Part shown: piece after piece, positions 1 through 10,954 of the stretch
Numbering within the stretch: the stretch's first letter is position 1
Layout of the letters: each line of letters opens with the position of its first letter
Assembly (NCBI GenBank): GCA_951812925.1
Contig: OX638368.1
Location: 155,172,492 to 155,236,491, forward strand
Direction of reading: 5' to 3'
Origin: Calliopum simillimum
Taxonomy: Eukaryota; Arthropoda; Insecta; Diptera; Lauxaniidae
Length of the DNA stretch: 64,000 bases
Translations under genes and position numbers: made by a program
The notes under the pieces: generated by a model
Told to the model about the DNA's origin: nothing
Databases searched by the model: none
What the model saw: only the letters and a program-made list of their open reading frames with translations

Positions 1-888
1 TTCTGGTAAAAAATTTGATCGATTTCAGAGAACTAAAAGTTTTTATGTTCCCTTTGAGCATTCAATTTTGCAAATAAGCAATTTTAAGTTTTATAAGCAG
101 AAGATTTTTTTTCCCTTTTAATTTTTAATTTAAATCAACATTTATTTAGTACATTCTGCTGTATTTGGTTAAAATATCAACATAAAAACTTTGACGATAA
201 AAAATGTTGGCTTATTAAAGTTTCTCACTCAATTTAGGAATTTTTCCATTGGCTGCATGCTAAGTTTTCGTACACAAAAAAAAAAAAATATGCACAGGTA
301 AATTTATACATGTACCTGTATTCTACATATAAGAAACATGATACTTTTAAGGAGTGCCATAAAAAAAGTGTCTCACTTTTGTACCGCTTATAGCTATTGA
401 GTGTTTGCGTAACCGTAACCGTATTTGACACACATATAACTGCGTAACCGTAACCGTATTTGACACACATATAACTGTGGCAAAATGATTTTCCGAAACT
501 CCGAAAATTTCCAAGACGGCAGCCATAGATATATCGATACAACACATTTTGAAAATTCATTACTCCTTGGCTTTTTATCCGATTTTTATGAAATTTTCGG
601 GGTTACTTTCTAAGTTTCAACCACGTTCGTGAGTGATTTGGCAACGCACCATACGCTCTAACCTACTGTCAACATTTTTCTCCTAATATCTCTGTTTTGT
701 TCGAGCACTTGTCCCGATAGTACACTTTTTTCGTATCTCCCCAGACAGCGTATTCAACATTTCGTTGGGAAAGTTTTCTTAGCATTCGTGTTTGTGGCAT
801 TTTCATAAATATTTTCAAGCGAATCGAAAGGTGAGTACACACAAATTCGACATTCAAAAGGATTTATCCAAAAACATTCGATGTGTTA
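1..888. other. AT-rich sequence, no gene
   Basis: No convincing coding sequence on either strand. Reading frames of 60-108 codons on the minus strand are low-complexity and overlap a tandem duplication. A consensus-like 5' splice donor (AAG followed by GTGAGTAC) lies at about 828-837 on the + strand. It could close an exon, but no coding exon can be recognised before it. Confidence 0.5.
407..476. repeat. 35-bp perfect tandem duplication
   Basis: Two adjacent identical 35-bp units, 407-441 and 442-476, each starting GCGTAACCGTAACCG and ending CACATATAACT. The unit itself contains the doublet GTAACC. The lack of mismatches suggests a recent duplication. No function is visible. Confidence 0.95.
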
Positions 889-899
889 CTAATTCAGGG

Positions 900-1290
900 G
901 CAGTTCTAAATGAAGCATATCAAGTGGGGAAATGCAAAGCACGACAATTATGACAGATGTCAATCTGAAATCGTATTTTACATGCGTAATACCCATCAAG
1001 TGTGTCACTTCAGTCAATAAATCTAGTCGAGGTCGCAAGCTAATGAGAACCACCATATTAACTTCGCCAGAAAACGTGGCCAAATTACGACAGATAGCTG
1101 AAAAGAAGCAAGCCAAAGAGGCCAAGAAAGATCAAAAGAAGATTTAGAAAACAGTCAAACCATGGGCAGCAAAGCGTAGTCCTCGGAAATTTTCAGCACC
1201 ACCGCAAATGGAATCTGACTCTGAAGAAGAAGGTTTTTGCACCATCTGTAAAGGTACCATGCCGAAAAAATTGCCCAAAAACAGATAAAC
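900..1290 (+). pseudogene. pogo/Tigger-like transposase C-terminal remnant
   Basis: The + strand reads through about 110 codons of charged sequence, interrupted only by a stop at 1145-1147. Before the stop is a segment with SRGRK..RTTILTSPEN, then Lys-rich sequence. After it, in the same frame, come KPWAAKRSPRKF, an acidic stretch (ESDSEEE) and a Cys pair in GFCTICKGTMPKK. The order basic linker, 'ILT(S/D)(T/S)PE' signature, Lys/Gln-rich helix, acidic stretch and C-terminal CxxC is typical of the tail of insect pogo/Tigger (CENP-B-like DDE) transposases. The HTH domains and DDE core are not visible, so this is a decayed 3' fragment. A similar tail occurs at 30.7-31.1 kb. Family assignment rests on motif recall, not a search. 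Confidence 0.5.
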
Positions 1291-2114
1291 GAACAAAATC
1301 TAATCAAAAAAAATTTAGTTTTCAAGATTTCGCGGTTACTCTAATATAAGCAGTTCAAACGTGCCTAGAAAAAAGGGACTTAAGTAAACCCAGTTTATTC
1401 GCAAGAAGGAGAAGTCGGGATTTCAATTTTAATATTTTCCAACTCAGGAAACGCACAAAACCTCATCAAAAAAACTTCAGTGACTTTAGTGATCTTCCCA
1501 GGAGTTGTGATAATAATCATAATAATTGTTAATTTTTCCTGATTTTTAGTCGTGCTTCACACCTCCCCACAATTCTTGAAAACTCCAAAAAACAGTTTTT
1601 TGGGCCAGCAGACAAAAATTGTCGATGATTTTTGATTTCATGCAAATACTTCATCCAGGAAGTGTATTTTAAGATGCTCTAGAGATTCGATTCCAGAAAA
1701 TGTGAAAAAAAAATTATTTTTGTGGTAGTTTTGAACCCCAAACAACTCGCGCTTCGAAACTGCCGACTTTCCTCTATAATAATATTTTAAATCCCACAAA
1801 GGTTTACAGAAGAAAAACACATACATATAGGTACGTATATTCATGATTTATTCGATTTTGAAATAATATTAAATCGAACGTTTTTTGGTGAATAATTGTA
1901 ATTCAAGTTAGTTAAATTGGACTGTATCAACTGCTTTTTTATATAAAAAGAAGAGATTGCCCGTACTCCTTAGAAAAAAAGGCCTAAGATTATTTCGCTT
2001 ACGTCAACTTGGTGAGCCAAAACAAAAGCCGAGCATAAAAAGAATTTCAGATTATAGTCTCTTTCAAAGCTTAATTTTTTTTTTAGGTCTAACCCATGCT
2101 GAGAAATTTGCAAA
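1291..2114. other. No feature seen
   Basis: AT-rich sequence with homopolymer runs. No reading frame, TIR or tandem repeat could be supported. Confidence 0.4.
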
Positions 2115-2280
2115 AAATTGATTTTTTCGATCTTTTGCACCCGAAGTCTCACGAAATCACTACCTCTCGAAATTTGATAAGATTAAAACTTCATCCCTAC
2201 TATTGGGAGAACATCCACAAAAAAATGCAGCCATGAGGAAACTAAGCCAGGCGCTGGCTCTCCGTCTTTTCAGAAAAATT
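2115..2280. repeat. Dispersed repeat, copy A
   Basis: Shares a diverged but colinear block with 41810-41965. Both contain TTTTGCACCCGA, a CCTCTC.A.ATTTGA stretch, an ACA(T/C)CCACAAAAAAAT box and end with CCA(G/A)GCGCTGGCTCT. A fainter relative is at 50515-50600 on the + strand. The nature of the element is unknown. Confidence 0.6.
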
Positions 2281-2889
2281 TAAATCTTGCATACAAAAAG
2301 TTTAAGAAATATATGTATCAATGTATTCATGATCCACCCAATTGTACAACACACTTATATTGTGATAAAACTTTTTTACCCCAATATGGTAAAAATATTT
2401 TGCATTTTTATTTATTTACTTGTTATTTTTTTCCTCCACGATAATGCAGAAAAAATCGACTGAAAATATGGCAATAATATGAAAAGTAAATAGACAAAAA
2501 TGAACCAGAGAAAAGAAGTGGAGCAAAGTGATAATGTTGGCACACAATTTAAGCAACAACAACAACAAAAACAGAAGTAGCAATTTCAGCGCATCAAAAA
2601 ATTTGTTGCATTTATCCTTAAAAACAAATTTTATTCTAAATTTCAATTTGCAACTTTATCTTTTCTAAGATATCTATAAGAAATATAGAAAGTGTTTTTC
2701 AACAAACTTGCTATAATATACATAGGAGTATAAGTAGCAAAGTGACACTTTTTAATTTTTTTCAAGATTAGCATATTACTTTTAAACTATGCTTCTGTTT
2801 TGGCACCTTGGAAAAGACTTATAAAATGAGGGGCTAAGTAATGGCCAGTAATAAGAAAAAAAAAAATTAGGTACATAAAGTGAGCTATG
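2281..2889. other. No feature seen
   Basis: AT-rich, with a short CAA run near 2555-2570. No supported gene or element. Confidence 0.4.
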
Positions 2890-3480
2890 TAGGTATGGCG
2901 AATTTCGATGTATTTTGGTTTGGAATTTCGAGCCATTTTGAGCTTTTCAACAGTATTTTCGAGCTGTCTGGGAAATTTTTCATTTTCCGGAAAAGCGGAA
3001 AAATTGTTCTGCATAGCTGAGTCTATTTTTTCAGCCAGACGAATCCGCGGGAATACTAAGTGATGATATCATTTAACGCAGGAATTTCGAGATACTTTCG
3101 AGCTAATTTTGAGCTAAAATCTCCCAATTTTCCCGAAAAATCCCAAAAATCTTTTTTTATCGCTAACTTTATTTTTTTTTTAGCCAGATGAATCCGCGGG
3201 AATAGTAAACGATGAAATATTTTAACGCAGGAATTTCGAGCTACTTTCGAGCTAACCTTGAATGAAGTGTTTTCCTTAAATTTCCCCGGAAAATCCCACA
3301 AAATTTTTTAACGACTTGCTTTATTTTTATAGCCAGACAAACCCATGAGAATATTGGCGATCATATCATTTGACACACGAATTTGGAGCTAGTTTCGAGC
3401 TCATCAAAAATGAAAAGCGTTTTCCGGAAAACCCCAAACTTTCGCGGAAAATCTCAAAAAACCTTTTTTATGGCGGTGCC
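2890..3480. repeat. About 148-bp tandem repeats, left arm of a composite element
   Basis: Diverged tandem units of about 148-150 bp. Each unit opens with AGCCAGA(C/T)(G/A)AA(T/C)CC near 3033, 3181 and 3331, continues through GAATTTCGAG...TTTCGAGCTA and ends in AAATCCCA/AAAATC. The leading partial unit at 2890-3030 is repeated in inverted orientation at about 4262-4640, so the 2.9-4.65 kb block has an inverted-arm architecture. Confidence 0.75.
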
Positions 3481-4240
3481 ATGACATAATCTCCACGGAC
3501 ATAATCCCCATTTCGTAAACGGGTGTTATGTCCGAAAATTATTGGATACTAGAGTTCGCCTTGTTGCCGAAATTCGACCATTTCAATTTGACCATAAAAT
3601 AAAGGAAAAAGTTTTTACACCTTTCTTTGGTCGATAAAACACAAAAAGCGTTTATTATCTTTCCTTAGAGCTCGGGTTATCTGCATCGGTGCAGCAGCTT
3701 AGTTGCAATGTCGTGCTTTCTATTTAGAGGCGTGTGACTCCTACTAAAGAGCAAACAGTTTTTGATGTCTTTCTGTATCAAAATTTATAAAAATCAATCA
3801 TGCTGTCGTGCTATATAATGCTAACGCTATATCTGTACCAAATTTCCTAAAAATCGTATGCAGTATTTCGCCGTGAGAACGTTTTTTCCATTTAGGGGCG
3901 TGGCACTGCCCATTGAAAACATAATGGTCATGTTATCGTTCCTTAGTGGTAACCCTATCTCTAAACCAAATTTCGTTAAAACTAATGCAGCGGCTTAGCC
4001 GTGAGAGCGTTTTTTCCATTTAGGGGCGTGGCACTGCCCACTGAAAAACATAATAGCCATATTATCGTTGCTTAGTGCTAACCCTATCTCCATACCAAAT
4101 TTCGATGAAATCGATGCAGCGTTTTAGCCGTGAGAGCATTTTTTCCATTTAGGGGCGTGGGGCCGCCCACTAAAAAAAATATAGTCCTATGCACTGTTTC
4201 TCCTCACAACCTTACCAACAAAAAAAAATCAAGCAAATCG
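3481..4240. repeat. GGGGCGTGGCAC tandem repeat block (128-bp units)
   Basis: Three units whose TTTAGGGGCG boxes start at 3891, 4019 and 4148 (spacing 128 and 129 bp), plus an older, diverged relative at 3723. Each unit runs from CC.TGAGA.C.TTTTTCCATTTAGGGGCGTGG through a short GC-rich dyad (GCGTGGCACTGCCCAC) and a CCCTATCTC..TACCAAATTTC stretch. The same GCGTGGCAC core appears in several otherwise different repeats in this window. Confidence 0.8.
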
Positions 4241-4660
4241 GTTGAGATTGAAAAAATAAACTTAGCTATGCAGAACAATTGAGGACTGGCCGTACCAAAG
4301 GGCCTAAGTACTATTTTGAGGCAAAAGTAATGTCTTACTTTTTATGTGCCTAATAGTCTGTGATTTGACTGTTATAATTTTTTCAACATAACAACATCAA
4401 TTTCACACTATCAAGAAAATTTTTACTGGAAACAGAAAATATTTTTATTAATTTCTAACAAAATGCCACCCGTTTCATATTATGACACTACTTTTGCCTC
4501 GAAATGGTACTTAGGCCCTTTGGTACGGACACTCCTCAATTATTTCGCTTTTCCGGAAAATGGAAAATTTTCCAGACAGCTCCAAATTACTGTGGAAAAA
4601 CTCGAAAATAGCTCGAAATTTCCAACCAAAATTCGTCACACCTAAAAAAATTCTAAAGCT
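4241..4660. repeat. Inverted right arm of the composite element
   Basis: With the MITE at 4281-4537 removed, this segment matches the reverse complement of about 2890-3030. Shared blocks include AGCTATGCAGAACAATT, CGCTTTTCCGGAAAATG and CAGACAGCTC.AAAT. The two arms enclose about 1.2 kb of tandem repeats, a foldback-like layout. Confidence 0.7.
4281..4537. mobile_element. MITE with 54-bp TIRs and AATT target duplication
   Basis: A 257-bp element with TIRs of about 54 bp (five mismatches seen), starting GAGGA(C/G)TG(G/T)CCGTACC at each end. It is flanked by AATT at 4277-4280 and 4538-4541. The inverted paralogue at 2996-3022 reads through the same junction with one AATT and no insert, so it serves as the empty site. 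No reading frame is present. The interior stretch near 4405-4440 (CAATTTCACACTATCAAG) resembles the foldback at 31.5-32.5 kb, so the two may belong to one family. The superfamily is unclear. Confidence 0.8.
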
Positions 4661-4929
4661 TCGGAATAGCGTGCCGCTTTTAAAATTACTTTTTTCATAC
4701 AAAAATATGTGGGGAAAAGTCTCTACTCGGTGTTTTCCATCATATTAAAGTTTTAAAACATTGCAGAAAATTTCTAGGAATGAGGTTGTTTTAAATTATT
4801 CATGCATGATAAAACTTCGTTAGATTCAAGGTCATAGCTGGCCCCGTTCTTGCTCCAATGGGTCTTTATTTGAAAAATTTAAATAAAAAAAATGAGCCAA
4901 GCTATCTTCAAATAGAGATACTTGAAATT
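4661..4929. other. No feature seen
   Basis: Short AT-rich stretch between repeats. Confidence 0.3.
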
Positions 4930-5345
4930 CAATACGTGACAAATTTAAAGCTGAAATGGGAGTTCAATAATTTTATAACACTTGCCTGAGCGATATCAAG
5001 AAACTCAAAAACCTGCAATGGAAATAATATCTATGTTTGGTAGTTGTGGTGTATGTGAGCAATAATTTTCACTAATGATATTGAATAAGTCTCCTGGATG
5101 GATGGAACCGACAGTTTCTCATCTCGGGTCATTCATGATAGTTAGTTACATCGGCGAATACAATAAGCTTTAATTAAAGATAAGAGGCCTCAGTTAACAG
5201 GAAGAACACATTAGAAACTAATGTAAATACGTTTATTTTATTACCTTATAAATCAATTTTCGCAGCCCATCAAAACAAAAATCCTCTAACGTTTGGCCCA
5301 GTTAGAAATTGAGTTTGACTAATGGTCTGTTAAAATTACATTTCT
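4930..5345. repeat. Dispersed repeat shared with 44.6-44.9 kb, copy A
   Basis: Colinear with 44580-44885. Shared landmarks are CATCTCGGGTCA(T)T, GGAAGAACACATTAGAAAC, a TTTATTTTATTA stretch, TTTTCGCAGCCCA and GGCCCAGTTAGAAATTGAGTTTGAC. There is no coding potential; the role is unknown. Confidence 0.65.
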
Positions 5346-7499
5346 ATCAATAGATCTGAAGCGTGGTTCCTAACATACTATGTAATTCGAAAACATCGGA
5401 ACAATGTCTTGACACAGTTGTAATGTTAGATTTGAAGACTTTTGTTATATCTTTCTGAATTTTATTTTGTAAAATAATGGAAAAATCACATACAAAATTA
5501 CTTTCAGATCATTCCTACAAAAAATTATTTTTAAAGCACATGTACACCGTAGATATATGAATAAGGTTCCGGCAAATAAAAAAAAAAAACATTTTTCAAA
5601 ATTTATCATATGGTTAAAAAAAAAAATATTCACTACATATTCTCATATCACAAAACTGCAAAAGGGAAAACCAAAGCAAAAACAAAAACTTTGTCAATAT
5701 GCAAACTAACTGTAAATTGCTACCAAATGTGACCATTTTTGGCAATCATAAAAACAAGAATAACAACAACAGCAATTTAAAAACAGCCCAAAAAAAAAAA
5801 ACCTAATAGAACTTACAATAAAACAACACGAGAAAAAATTAAAATATATTTTACAAACAGAAGGACATTTATATGACAATCTGGCTAATATGTGATATAC
5901 CACAGAGAAGACGAGAGCCGACAGAATGGAATAACAAACAGCAAACTGAAATAGCAAAAATGATGACAATAAACAAACCAACAATGAAAAAGCAGCAGGA
6001 CAACAGCAATAAACCTGTGACGTAAAAGTTCTCGTAAGGACGAAAAGAGGGGAAAACCAAGAAAATCTCTTTTATTTCCCCTATGGCAAATTTACCGATA
6101 TTATCAGAACTAAAGGAAAACATATTAGATATGCTGTGAAAAATATTGCAATTTTTATGAAGCTGATAACTTTTATGTTTATTCAATTCGTTTATATTCA
6201 TAAATTTGTGCTCTTTGTTTTTTGTTTCATGGAATTTTTTTTTATGTATTTGCTCAGGTACATATCTATATAAAAGGCAGTTAAATCTGTTTTCATGAGT
6301 GTACAAAAAATAAAAATTTATTCAAATTTGATATAAATATCATTGAGCTGACCCAAAATTGATAACAAATAAAATTATGGGGCAGTTACAATTTTTGATT
6401 TTGAAATTTGTAATTCAGCATATTAAAGCTTAAGTGATGGAAAACTTTTTCTGCCAAAATTCTTATCACTTTATTCGTGCCTTTTATCATTTGTTTCAAA
6501 AAACTACATTCCTGAGATAGATACAACAGATAGACAAAAATGAAAAAAAAAAACCCTACTGCATTCAAATGCCACGTGACATTTGACAACTTAAGGGATT
6601 CACTTCAAAATCATTGCCTAAAGGCCAATTCAAAATCCTGTCGACATTTCACAAAACAGAGTGAATAAAAAACGGACTTGAAACTTGAAAAAAGAAATGA
6701 ATACGCTTGACAAAATCACGCGATCAAGAGTGGTCAATGTGAAAAAGTGTAAAGGTCTCCCATTCCTCGCCGTGGTATAACATAACAAAGCATGCAGAAG
6801 CAGCCACAGCACAGGATGACGCTATTCACAACGCGATACACGGACTGTTTAACGTACAATGTGAAAATAGCGTAAAAACTCTTATGCTTTGCTTGTTCTA
6901 AGCTCCAACGAAATGCGGGAACGACCGACTTATTCACATACCATGAGGAATACTATGATGGTGCTCGGGAGTGAAAATCGCAACGCAGTTGCACAATTTG
7001 AAAATATTGAGAACTCTAAATGAACAACTCATTTTCAATATTAGAACTGAGTAATAAACCCGTCCAGAGGCATAATTTAGTGGAAATGTTCGATTTAATG
7101 TCAGGAAGTATGATTCACTGCGGTAACCTAAATAATATTTTCAGGAAAACTCCGCTTAAACATGCTTATAATAACTTCAGGTACAATTTGCACAAAAGTT
7201 TTCCTATGAAAATAATATCTGTTTTTCCACTATTTCACTGTAATACGAGTATTGGTGAAGTTTTCATTTTTACCTTCTTCGGAGTTAATGTGAACATATG
7301 TGCACACAAGTTTTCTTATGCTAATATTTTCTATTTTTTGTTATTTCTCCTAAATATGGGTGCAACGGAAAGAGAAAACATTACAAAAATGCATATTTTG
7401 TAACGAATAATCGACCAAAAACAATTAATATAATATTTAAATTTTTTTTACAGCAATGTGTTATTTAGAATTTATTTATAGTACTTTAAGAGTTATTTT
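5346..7499. other. No gene recognised in 2.1 kb of AT-rich DNA
   Basis: Several minus- and plus-strand reading frames of 60-145 codons exist, for example 5869-6306 and 7020-7403. They are rich in Phe, Cys, Ile and Lys, as expected from T- or A-rich DNA, and none shows a recognisable domain. Treated as non-coding. Confidence 0.5.
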
Positions 7500-7507
7500 G
7501 CCTTTTT

Positions 7508-7667
7508 CGACGAAGAGCTGATCACAAAAAAATGGAAAACTAGGTGTAGTGGAAATTTACATAGGAATCGATAGCTTAGGACATGTTTGTTGCGAGTCCA
7601 ATAGTCTGAATCGGTTGCCTAAGAATGTGACCGTCTTGAAAAGGTTGCAAAAATCAGTTTTACAAAT
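7508..7667. repeat. Dispersed repeat, inverted relative of 19.36-19.50 kb
   Basis: The reverse complement of about 19363-19498 aligns strongly here. Shared blocks are GTAGTGGAAATTTA, AATCGATAGCTTAGGACATGT, CGAGTCCA and GATTGCCTAAG-like sequence. It runs directly into the hairpin at 7668-7970. Confidence 0.8.
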
Positions 7668-7970
7668 ATGAAAAAACCATCTGATGATGAAATGGTGCTC
7701 ATGTCCTTACCTTTAATTTTAGATATAGCACTTGAGAATCCACATGGTAGTTTTTGTTTTATAAGCAAAATCATTTTCAATGTATTTTTTTTTTTTTCAT
7801 ATATTTCGGAAAATAAAAACAAAGGAAATCATCACAAAGACTTATTGAAATAGCAAAATTTTTACAGTTTTGCTTATAAAACAAAAACTACCATGCGGAT
7901 TCTCAAGTGCTGTATCTAAAATTAAAGGTAAGGACATGAGCACCATTTCATCATAAGATGGTTTTTTCAT
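7668..7970. repeat. Near-perfect 103-bp-arm inverted repeat
   Basis: Left arm 7668-7770 and right arm 7868-7970 are reverse complements with only about four mismatches, separated by a 97-bp loop. Arm landmarks are ATGAAAAAACCATCT, CTCATGTCCTTACC and TTTTATAAGCAAAA. RNA read through the segment would form a long, almost perfect hairpin. A short reading frame across the left arm is not convincing as protein. Confidence 0.9.
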
Positions 7971-9045
7971 AAAATCTCAAAATTTCATATTAAACGTGAA
8001 CTTTAAGCTTTGACGAGCCATAAAATGATAAAAATCACTGATACAGAAATTTGGTAAAATACGTGCCTCTCTGTTTTTCATAAACTATCAGAAAAACTTT
8101 GTTAGACCCCATCTTTTGTGTTGCACTGTGTTATTATAAAATTATTTTTTTAAAGCAGTTCGGTTTTAAAGATGATAAATTACACAAATGAGGGATATAC
8201 TTAGTGATGAGCAAAATTAGTCTTGGTCTTGCGTCTTGTTCTTGGTCTTGCAAATTTTGCGAGACCAAAATCTTTGCTACTTCTAAAGCGCAGTCCATCT
8301 TATGGAACTATACAAGGTGTGGAAAAATCAGTAGAACAACGAAAAATGTAGGATAACTGGGACTTTTTTGAAGAACTTTTTTCTTCGCCATTTTTAAAAA
8401 TTCGGCTTTTCGTGAACGCTAAAAGTCCAGTGCTTCAATTTTTTATCAACCCACAAATTTTTCAACTGGGTCAAGAAAACTACCTGAAAATCATTGCAAT
8501 GACCATGTATGTAAGTTCAACAATGGCTTAGTGCATCGCTTGAGATGACCGAAGTTGCAATTCGCCAAATTGACAATGTGCGAGCCTACGTTTGTGTAGG
8601 CTTACACCAGTGTTCATCACTTGGTCTCATTCTTTCATTTCGTTTAATGTTGTCATTGTTTCAAGCACGGGAAAACAATATACGAGACACGACATTCAGT
8701 TGGCATTTGAAAAGGTTTACTATTTGGACAACAATGGTGTAGTGAACTGGAAAAGAACTCGAAAAGTTAATTAATTGTCATGCGACGTACTTTAGACTAT
8801 GCACCCGTATTTAACAAGCTTTACAACAAAATTTTTTAAATATTACATTGGCACTATATTGTATGATAGCATTGTGAAAAACTTGCTTTAGTTTGTCACA
8901 AATTTAAATTTTTCTTATAAGCTATGGGGTGTTTGAGCAAACTTCTTTGGATTAACTTCAATGTACACGATAAGCATGGATTTCAATAAACAGAACAGTT
9001 TAAACACTCTTGTGGACAGAGAGAGGCATTTGAGTTAAATAAATC
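7971..9045. other. No gene recognised
   Basis: AT-rich. A TCTTGGTCTTG motif repeats at about 8220-8255 next to a TTGC/GCAA dyad. The region from 8460 to 8760 is less AT-rich, but its 60-65-codon frames show no known motif. Confidence 0.4.
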
Positions 9046-9048
9046 AGA

Positions 9049-10285
9049 TTACATTAGATTAAATTACATTACATTACATTACATTACATTACATTACATT
9101 ACATTACATTACATTACATTACATTACATTACATTACATTACATTACATTACATTACATTACATTACATTACATTACATTACATTACATTACATTACATT
9201 ACATTACGTTACGTTACGTTACATTACATTACATTACATTACATTACATTACATTACATTACATTACATTACATTACATTACATTACATTACATTACATT
9301 ACATTACATTACATTACATTACATTACATTACATTACATTACATTACATTACATTACATTACATTACATTACATTACATTACATTACATTACATTACATT
9401 ACATTACATTACATTACATTACATTACATTACATTACATTACATTACATTACATTACATTACATTACATTACATTACATTACATTACATTACATTACATT
9501 ACATTACATTACATTACATTACATTACATTACATTACATTACATTACATTACATTACATTACATTACATTACATTACATTACATTACATTACATTACATT
9601 ACATTACATTACATTACATTACATTACATTACATTACATTACATTACATTACATTACATTACATTACATTACATTACATTACATTACATTACATTACATT
9701 ACATTACATTACATTACATTACATTACATTACATTACATTACATTACATTACATTACATTACATTACATTACATTACATTACATTACATTACATTACATT
9801 ACATTACATTACATTACATTACATTACATTACATTACATTACATTACATTACATTACATTACATTACATTACATTACATTACATTACATTACATTACATT
9901 ACATTACATTACATTACATTACATTACATTACATTACATTACATTACATTACATTACATTACATTACATTACATTACATTACATTACATTACATTACATT
10001 ACATTACATTACATTACATTACATTACATTACATTACATTACATTACATTACATTACATTACATTACATTACATTACATTACATTACATTACATTACATT
10101 ACATTACATTACATTACATTACATTACATTACATTACATTACATTACATTACATTACATTACATTACATTACATTACATTACATTACATTACATTACATT
10201 ACATTACATTACATTACATTACATTACATTACATTACATTACATTACATTACATTACATTACATTACATTACATTACATTACATT
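9049..10285. repeat. (ACATT)n pentanucleotide satellite
   Basis: About 1.2 kb (roughly 245 copies) of ACATT with almost no interruption. Three consecutive ACGTT units at 9206-9220 are the only clear internal variants. The array is flanked on the right by the related AGATT/GGATT block. Confidence 0.99.
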
Positions 10286-10506
10286 TCATTAGATTAGATT
10301 AGATTAGATTACATTACATTAGATTAGAATAAATTAGATTAGATTAGATTAGATTAGATTAGAATAGATTAGATTTGATTAGATGAGATTACATTAGATT
10401 AGATGAGATGAGATTAAATTAGATTAGATTGGATTGGATTGGGTTGGATTGGATTGGATTGGATTGGATTAGATTAGACTCGATTAGATTAGATCAGACT
10501 AGATTA
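10286..10506. repeat. (AGATT)n and (GGATT)n degenerate extension
   Basis: The pentamer array changes from ACATT to AGATT (about 10289-10430), then to a run of GGATT units (about 10430-10470), then back to decaying AGATT. All share the 5-bp register, so this looks like point variants that spread locally by slippage. Confidence 0.95.
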
Positions 10507-10954
10507 GAAACGAAAAAAAATTATACGACAAAATTACATTAGAATAGAATTTGTAGCATAAAGCCTAACAACTTAAGATCAAACATATCAAAAATATAAA
10601 TAAATTTAACAAAACAACAAGCAAATATTACTCAAAAGTTGCAATAGTAAAAAAAAAAATTAAACTTCCTGATTGCAATTAAATTCACTTGAGTGTAAAT
10701 ATTAACACAATTTTGAGTTAATTATGAAACAAACAGAAAAAAAAAAACATGAGAGATGTACGAGAAACATGCAACACCGTTCAAATTAAACATTGAACTA
10801 AAATTTTACGCAACCTAACACATGATGTTTTATCTTTTTGGGTTAATGCAATGATTCAAAACTAAATTTTGAAACAACAATCGTTTGTACAATGATTAGT
10901 CGATATTCACCGATGTTTCCGTTATGAAAGATTAAAAACAAAAAATTCGAAATA
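10507..10954. other. No feature seen
   Basis: AT-rich spacer between the satellite and the pogo-type element. Confidence 0.3.

Noticed and set aside
5706..6306. Overlapping minus-strand frames of 92 and 145 codons, partly membrane-like
   Set aside because: Composition reflects T/A-rich DNA (Phe, Cys, Ser, Ile), no recognisable motif, and they overlap in different frames.
9049..10506. CRISPR-like array
   Set aside because: Simple pentamer repeats with no spacers in a eukaryotic genome.
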